Positions 57,240 to 64,000 of a stretch of DNA of 64,000 nt are shown piece by piece. Source of the DNA: Branchiostoma floridae (Eukaryota > Chordata > Leptocardii > Amphioxiformes > Branchiostomatidae); contig NC_049989.1 of NCBI RefSeq assembly GCF_000003815.2, positions 5,953,245-6,017,244 of the forward strand. The letters are read 5' to 3'. A program made the translations under genes and the position numbers. Each line of letters opens with the position of its first letter. Position 1 is the stretch's first letter. Below the pieces are notes generated by a model, which was not told the origin of the DNA, did not search any database, and saw nothing but the letters and a program-made list of their open reading frames with translations.

Positions 57240-57477
57240 CGGAATGAGGACTGCGGTGGGAGTGAATAAATTATTATGTCCGGTCACGTGACGGCCGGGC
57301 GACCAATCAGCGCCTTCCGACTGCGCAGCGCCTCATCTTGTCGCCATTATTGAGGTTTTTGTGGAGGTTGAAAGCTTGTGAGCATTTTTACCAGGATTTA
57401 GGGCCCAAATTGTGCGGATTTAGGCCCAAATTTCGCGCCGCAGGCCCTCGGAATACCCGTCGGAGTAGGGTGTAGCC
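57240..57477 (+). promoter_or_regulatory. MED13 promoter / 5' UTR region
   Basis: A GC-richer island immediately upstream of MED13 holds CACGTG (57285-57290, E-box, in GGTCACGTGAC), an inverted-CCAAT-type GACCAATCAG (CCAAT 57303-57307), CTGCGCAGCGC (about 57321-57331, NRF-1-like) and TCGCCATTATTG (GCCAT 57343-57347, YY1-like). There is no TATA box at a suitable place. This motif set is common in housekeeping TATA-less promoters. Binding is not demonstrated. Confidence 0.5.
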
Positions 57478-57492
57478 ATGTGCGGAACATGA
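57478..57492 (+). promoter_or_regulatory. Minimal uORF overlapping the MED13 start codon (ATGA)
   Basis: ATG TGC GGA ACA TGA encodes Met-Cys-Gly-Thr. Its stop (57490-57492) overlaps the MED13 start (57489-57491) as ATGA. The uORF ATG has G at -3 and T at +4, so it is likely to be recognised at least part of the time. Such an overlap allows termination-reinitiation or inhibition of the main frame. Confidence 0.6.
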
Positions 57493-60400
57493 GCGCTACA
57501 AACTCCGTGCCGAACGGTTGTAGTCTGGAGGATTGCCATTCAAATGTGTTTGCTCTGGTAAGTGAGAGAAGTTATTTGTGTGGCACATCGATTTTTTGCT
57601 TGCGACCTCGTCCATAGTTTGGGTAAATAGCACCTTCTCTCCCATAATTTGTGGGGAAACCTCTGGGTGGCTTGTATCTCACCCTTGGCGGGCTACACAT
57701 CGCTTCTGGTGCCTGAGAGGGGCGACGTAAAAGACCCGGGTCAGGGTTTATCGACTCTTTCTCTTTGCAGTGGCCTTGGGAGGCCCAAATAACCGGCGGT
57801 GGGGAGGGCGCAAAACTGGTTTCATTTCACAAATATTTTCACTCGCCGTGTGGTTCTTGCTCACTGATGATCGGAAAATGCCGATTTTGTGTCTTTTCCA
57901 CCAGACTGACCTGACAGGTATCAAATGGCGTAGGCTACGCGCCCCGTGCCCTGCGGGTGTGGGGCCCCTGGAGGACCCCATCCTCTCCTCCTTCGCCAAG
58001 TGTCTCGCCGCCGACGTCTTCTGCGTGTGGCGCCGTCTCAGCCCCAGCACCGCCCCGAAGTTCCCGGGAGACAGCTTCCAGGGCGAACCATCGACCCCAA
58101 CCCCGAAACAAGAGCGGGAGCTGTGGATATTCTGGTACGGGGACGATCCCGACTTAACGGACGTGTTACACCCCGAGCTGAAAGGTACGTCACCCCCCAG
58201 GGGCCCCTTCAAATATGTATCAACCTTCCATACATGTTAGTCGTTACGCTTCGCTTTCCTCTGTCACACCGTCACGTTACGCTAAAAACTCCACACAGCC
58301 CAAACCCCTGCAGGAAACGTCCACTGCGAAAATATTTCCCCTGCAATGCAAGATTAATGAATCCGCGGGCATGCGAGAGCAGATTTTCTGGTGTAGGCCT
58401 TGTAGATCCTCGTCCATGCTTGATCGCACGTTTGTGTAATCAGTAGGGGGGCCTGGTGCTACCAAAAGGGCAACATTTGAACGCTTTTAGGTCACAATCG
58501 AGCAGCGAGACAGCCGAGATCTGCCAAATAATATCAACATGCAAGCCTGGAGGGGCCAGATAAAATCCTGTGGCATATTAGCAACGTGTGAAATGGTCAG
58601 ATTCAGGTGAAACACAGACATGGGTGGCGACATCCTTTCAGGCATTATCCCTCCCATCTGTTAAGCAAATAATAGCACGCAATTGACAGCCCAGGTGTAG
58701 GTTTCACTCCTGGCATCTGAGTATGGCTTGAGGGGTGCCTCTCAACAGTAATAACACAGGACTTGAAATTGTACTTTCTTTCTATTTTATACAAAATACC
58801 AAACTGGCATGTTGTTGGCGCTCAAATTCCACATTGCTGATTTTTTTCTGCAATCTTATTTTTTTTCTCCTGAGTATTTCAAACCATGCAACAGCACGCT
58901 AAGGAGGTAATATATATGAAAACTCCCATGGAAAAATTGGCATCAAATCTGGAACAACATTTTCTCTTGGAGCATGCGTCCATCATTAATTGACGATTAT
59001 GCCTGGGGCAAGGAATTGGCTGAATGGATGTGGTCTGTTGGCAGCAATTTGCATGTTGCAGGTCAATCTTTGTAATATGGCCTAACATGGTTTATATGAT
59101 TTATATTAAGTAATCTTTTACATTATAAACTACCAGGACCTTTACATGTGTGTTTTGATTGATGAACTTCTTGTGTAGTTATTTTCTTTTGATAATCTCT
59201 TCAGGAAGCTTTAACGCCTGTGTTTAATAACGCCCCATGTTGTGGTCTTTCCATTGTACGCAAGGTGCCCCCTAATGCACCCATTTATAAAATCTGTCAT
59301 GGCAGTTCTGTCCTAGCCACTTCTGCTTGCAAATGCCCAGGCCCCAAATCATTCAGTCTCCTTCACATATCAAAGGATTTAGTGGAAATTTAGGGAATTT
59401 ATCTTTCTTTAGCTGGTGGTGCTTGACAGATATTTGGCTACCTGCAGCTATGTTTTGAAAAGTGATTTGGGAAGGTATTATGGACGTAATGTATTCGGCT
59501 TATGTTATGCAGCCATCAACAATCATCAGGATTGCAGAGCGGTTTCTCCCCTGGATACATCCAGCCATTGTTTATTCATTTTCTGCACTCCACAGTTAAT
59601 ATCAAATACAAGTGGTTGAGTCTGTCTGGTTTTTAACCTATGCTGTCTTCTCCCATCCTTCAGATATTGAGCAGGGGTCCTGGGAAAAGGAGTTATCCTA
59701 CGAGTGTCGGACCTTACTTTTCAAAGCCTTGCACAACCTCTTGGAGAGGTAAGGAAACCACCTTCAAGTACTTCTCAAAACTTGTTGATAACTGACATAT
59801 TTCATGTAATGCTGCTGTCATCAGTGTTATACTTATAGATTTGAAGAAAATGTTCAAAACAGGAACTAGTAAAAATGTATAGACTTTGATAGTTTGAAGA
59901 TTGTTATGAATATTTGTACATGATATTGAGATTCTTATTGCATTTACGTGTTTGTGGTAATTATATTTTACAAATGCTATTACATTTAATGAAGACTGAC
60001 ATCTTGCATGTCATTTTAATTGTTTTGAATACTGTATTTTCTAATCAGCTCTTCTAATGACTCTTAAGAGTTTGAATTATTTCTTTCTAAGTGTAACTAG
60101 ATGTGCCTTAGGTCATGCTTAGTTTGAAAACCTGCCATATGGTGATGTGGCACACAAATTATAGTGTGTGTAAAGAAACAGATTTGAAGCTTGTATAAAA
60201 TTGGGCCAGTTGATTCTTGATGTTTTGCATGCATTCATCTACAAAGAAATAATGTTTTGAAATATCGCATCTACTGCTTGTTTTTGGAACAGTTTGACAC
60301 AGCAAATCCAATTTAATAGATAAGAAAAGGGTATGTATGAAATGTTAACACTTGAAACCAGCATGTGGACAGTTGTCATCTCAAGCCATTTGCAGGCTTG

Positions 60401-62709
60401 CTGATGTGATAAGAAATTATTTATCGAGTGGAATCAATTCAATTCTGTCCACACAAACTATTTATGTGGTAGCTTAGCCAGGCTGCTAAGTGTATCATTG
60501 GTGATTTTTCTTATGGCATGTTTCGGAGCAGGAAATAACATAAGTGACAGTATATGGCACCAGATTAAATTGAAATTCAATTACTCACAAATTTTTGCAT
60601 GAGTAAAAATACATAATAGTATTAGGGAGGACCATATGTACACCGCTTCATGGTGCGTATTTCTAGCAACCCTAGCCTAAGATTGTCAGAACAATTACAG
60701 ACCAAGAATATAGGCTTATGTAGGATATATTTCAGAGATTGTGTTGATTTGTAAAGAAAATGATATGATTCACAGTGAATAGTTAGATAATGAAATTTTA
60801 AAGGAGAGCAGAAAATTTTGTGATTTTTAGGCACACATAGTTCTTGTAGTCCTGTTGACCAATGTTCAGGATTTTGTTGAGGTCTAAATTTTGGCTTAAT
60901 TAGAAGTCAAAGCTGTCAAGAGGTAATCTTCGACTGAGCATGGCGTGCATATCATCACAACGCGCTCTGAATTATTTATCCCTTAATGCTGTATGATGGT
61001 GCCGTGATACGATTCATCATTACGATAGTACGTCCGGACTAACGCTCCACCTGCCGATGCGGAAAATGTCATCGCCAGCGTTTATTTTGTCAGCACCCAT
61101 TGCTTTGCTCAAGTGGCTCAGTGGGTTTTTATCTTTGTAACATGTCTACCCTTGCAGCAATGCCTTCAAACTTCATTTATTAAGAAATGTCTTGTTGAAT
61201 TTTAAAAATCATTACCAGAATTTTTTCAAAGGGAATTTCATGAATGCAAAAGAAGTGGATTGACAGCCCTGTGTTTGAAAATATCATACCAAATTTTTGT
61301 CACCAAATGCCCAAATATGTATGATATGTATAGCACTAACAGCAAAGTCTGATGCATTTAAGATTGTCACCTCCCCCCAGAAATCATGCTGAAGTTATTG
61401 AGTACATGTATTCAGAACAAAAATCATGGAAACATGATATCCTGTGGCAAATAGTTTCACACTGTCAATTCCTAATTGACCTATATTTCAGAGCTGAACT
61501 GTTGTTGAGTGCTCTATTTCCAGCTTCTAGATATACAATTCAAACATCCTGAGGCCTGTCAAACCCTTCCTGCCCCAGCTAGAAGTAAAGCCAAGTGTTT
61601 TGTTTAACCATAGGGTGGTATTTGTAAGCAACAAAAGAGAGTTGTAACCGTCTACTAACTACTGTGGTTTCTGTTATAAATTATTTGCCAAACAGTTTGT
61701 ATGGGATGGCACATGTTGGCTAGTACTTGTGTTGGAAGGGTTAAAAATATTGGCATGGGTTATACTTATAGATTTTTTTTTTTATTAACAAGTGACAGAT
61801 AAATAGATAAAGTTTACATTTATGGAAAGCATGTATATATATTTATATATTGTTTCTAAAGCACTACCGGCCACAGACGATTGATTCATGAAGTGATAAG
61901 AATATCAAGACAGTACACAAGAGGAGATATTCCTTTGAATTTTAACCAGCTCCTCACCACAAATCAAGACTGTGAACTAATTATGAATACATAATATTGG
62001 CAGAGTGAATATCCTCCCTGTCTGATCTGTTGCAGATAAGTGATTATTTGGGTTGATATACCATGTTATTGTAATTTCTCCTCTGCAGGGTAATACATAA
62101 CTGTCACTGAGAGGAACATTAATGTATTGATGTGTTTTCCCCAGGTTGTAGTTTAGTCAGCTCCAGGCTATAGATATCGTTTATGCAGGTGAAGAAATTC
62201 CACAGAGAACCAGGCAAATTTTGACAATGTGCCCCTAGGCAAACCAACAGATTAAACACGTTCCCCCTGTATATGTGGTAACTGTTCTATCAGGGACACA
62301 AAAACAACCTAGTGCCCTGGAGAGTTGAGACAGGAAAGGATATAGTTCTGAACCAAGGCCATGACTTCCTTGAACATGAGGAAAAGAAGGGGGTTTCCAT
62401 GTGGTGTTTCTTTCACCACTAAAGGTGGGATATGACTCCATCCTGGAAACCCCCAAGTGACAGTAAACAATACCCGTAATTCCATTGCGAGGTGTTTTAC
62501 CTGTTTCACAAATGACGCCATTGCACGGCACACGAAAGGTCACACCGCGGGTCATGTGTATCTATTGTGTGTTTTTCGTCTGGTTTGACAGCGGGCTGTT
62601 GTTGTTTTCCCCTCCCTCTGTTCAGATACTTGCTGTCTGCGGACTTTGTACGATTGGGGAGGTGGTTCGTGCGACCGTACATTCAAGGCACTGACAAGAA
62701 TGACAAATG
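57489..62709 (+). CDS. MED13: Mediator complex subunit 13, N-terminal exons (gene continues beyond the window)
   Basis: Exons seen: 57489-57557, 57905-58184, 59664-59748 and 62626-62709, all in phase; the last ends TG|G with donor GTAAGT. The product begins [23 protein letters not shown], then [71 protein letters not shown] and [19 protein letters not shown]. This matches the conserved N-terminal domain of animal MED13/MED13L closely ([51 protein letters not shown] in the human protein, from memory). MED13 links the CDK8 kinase module to core Mediator in the nucleus; its N-terminal region is Argonaute-like. Exon 2 carries a Pro/Gly-rich insert ([19 protein letters not shown]). Full proteins are about 2,000 residues, so about 95% lies outside the window. 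Preceded by a uORF. Confidence 0.95.
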
Positions 62710-64000
62710 GTAAGTACATTGCTTTAGTAAGTTCTTTCATCCTTGCATAAGTGCTGAACATATTGGCAAAAATTTTGAAAACTGTACTGAAATGTTTACT
62801 TTGTAGTATTACCTATTGGAAAATGTGTCACAGAAACATATTGTAATGTACTACTGAAGTATCTAGACATTGGCCTTAAGAAATCTTTTCAGCAGAGCTT
62901 AAAATACTAGAGGAATTACTGATAACTATTGTGAGTTGTCAGTAGTGCTTATGCTGAATGATTAGCATTTTTTGCAGGAAACATGGTTTCAAAAGAAAGT
63001 AAACACAGACCAAGTGCTGTCAAAAGGGCAGCAGTTTGGACTCTTTAGGTCATTTCTGAAATCACATTTGAAGGGTTGATTGTCGCTGTCAGGTGTCAAA
63101 CCAGTCTAGACAGCTTATATAGGAACATAGATAGTGGAGTCTCCACCGGTTTGGCACGTTTCCACCACTTCTGTCATGGACGAGTGTAGTTTGTCATGCT
63201 GTCATATTGTTACCTAGGAGTGTATTATTTTTACTTCTGGAATTGAATAACTTGTCCTGACTTTTACCCAAGTGATGTGTTAAAGGCCCTGATTGTCTGT
63301 CCTGTCACCTTGATGTTTTTTACATCTGGCGATGGAAGGTTGAGGGCAAGTTGCACTGGGTAGAGTTGAGACCACATACGTTCTTGGCAGGTGCCCTGGC
63401 TTTGTTAGATGTTGAGAAGAAAGCAAGCTGTTCATGCCGGCTCTGTCTTAGCAACACTATGACTGTTAACATAGACCTTGGTGATGAGGAAGATAATTTA
63501 TTGTAGGTTTATGTAGATCAGAACTTGAGACTATAGTATGAAGAAAAAAATCTTACTGTGCTAATTGTGAATTAAAACAAAAAGAAGTGAAATTTGAAAG
63601 TTTGACTCAGTAGATGCAGGGACTTTACCAATAGACCTGTCAGAAGTATTGACATTTTGTTAATATTTTCTTCTAAACTTCAGATAAGCTGCAATGGCAT
63701 ATTGATTTATAGTAAGCCAAATCTGTAGGGCAGTATGGGAATCTTGTTTAGTTTGATTTGGTTCTGTCTAGTCAAAGGGATTTGTTTTAGCCACATAAGC
63801 TCACTGGTTGCCCTCTGAGTTACCTAGATTTATAATCTGCTTAGCTAAGCTCAGATTGATTGACTGATTGATAGTTGTGGACATTATTCTGATTTGCCTA
63901 CTGAACAAGGAAAGGTCTGGACCACAGAAGTACCCGGGGTACAAAAATGCCATTGCTCGAAAATTCAATGCAAACAACAAGTTAAGTTCAACCCTTTTTG

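Noticed and set aside
57748-58446. Long frames on both strands around MED13 exon 2
   Set aside because: They are shadows of the GC-rich exon 57905-58184; only the frame with LTGIKW and ELWIFW matches MED13, and it is bounded by splice sites.

Overview
The window looks like eukaryotic genomic DNA from an invertebrate deuterostome, most likely a cephalochordate (amphioxus, Branchiostoma-like). This is inferred from the short multi-exon genes with GT-AG introns, the animal gene content (a Mediator MED13 gene, a neuropeptide-type GPCR, a DRAM-family protein) and a very dense load of small inverted-repeat elements, tRNA-derived SINEs and decayed LINE tails. Two 100-base N runs (14581-14680 and 39846-39945) show it is a scaffold.

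Layout. 1-7.97 kb: repeat-rich intergenic DNA with several foldback elements. 7975-9279 (+): the last two coding exons of a class A peptide GPCR of the NPFF/QRFP-receptor type. Its intron and 3' flank carry two arrays of one 57-59 bp minisatellite. 9.3-19.7 kb: no gene recognised; a degenerate tandem array interrupted by a hAT-like element, plus microsatellites. 19713-24730 (-): a nine-exon gene for a 477-residue secretory-pathway JmjC (cupin_8) protein ending in HDEL. 26314-27060 (-): an intronless 248-residue DRAM/Frag1-family membrane protein. 28036-29650 (-): a three-exon, 136-residue predicted secreted protein of unknown family. 30656-35282 (+): a five-exon, 190-residue EF-hand protein with an MGCAPS acylation-type N-terminus, divergently arranged with the previous gene. 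35.3-57.2 kb: a gene-poor 22 kb stretch of repeats, TTAA-bounded foldbacks and unexplained GC-richer blocks. 57489-62709 (+), running on past the window: the first four coding exons of MED13, with a compact promoter and a five-codon upstream ORF whose stop overlaps the MED13 start.

The genes do not form one pathway. Locally, two predicted secretory-pathway proteins, one membrane protein and one predicted lipid-anchored Ca2+ sensor sit next to each other at 20-35 kb. The most notable observations are the JmjC protein (ER retention signal, Gln where the distal iron-binding His should be, duplicated C-terminal exon module), the MED13 uORF arrangement, the assembled acylated EF-hand gene, a perfect 37-bp hairpin at 48.5 kb, and the many precisely bounded MITE-like elements. 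Exon models were built by hand from splice sites and reading-frame phase; no database search was possible.
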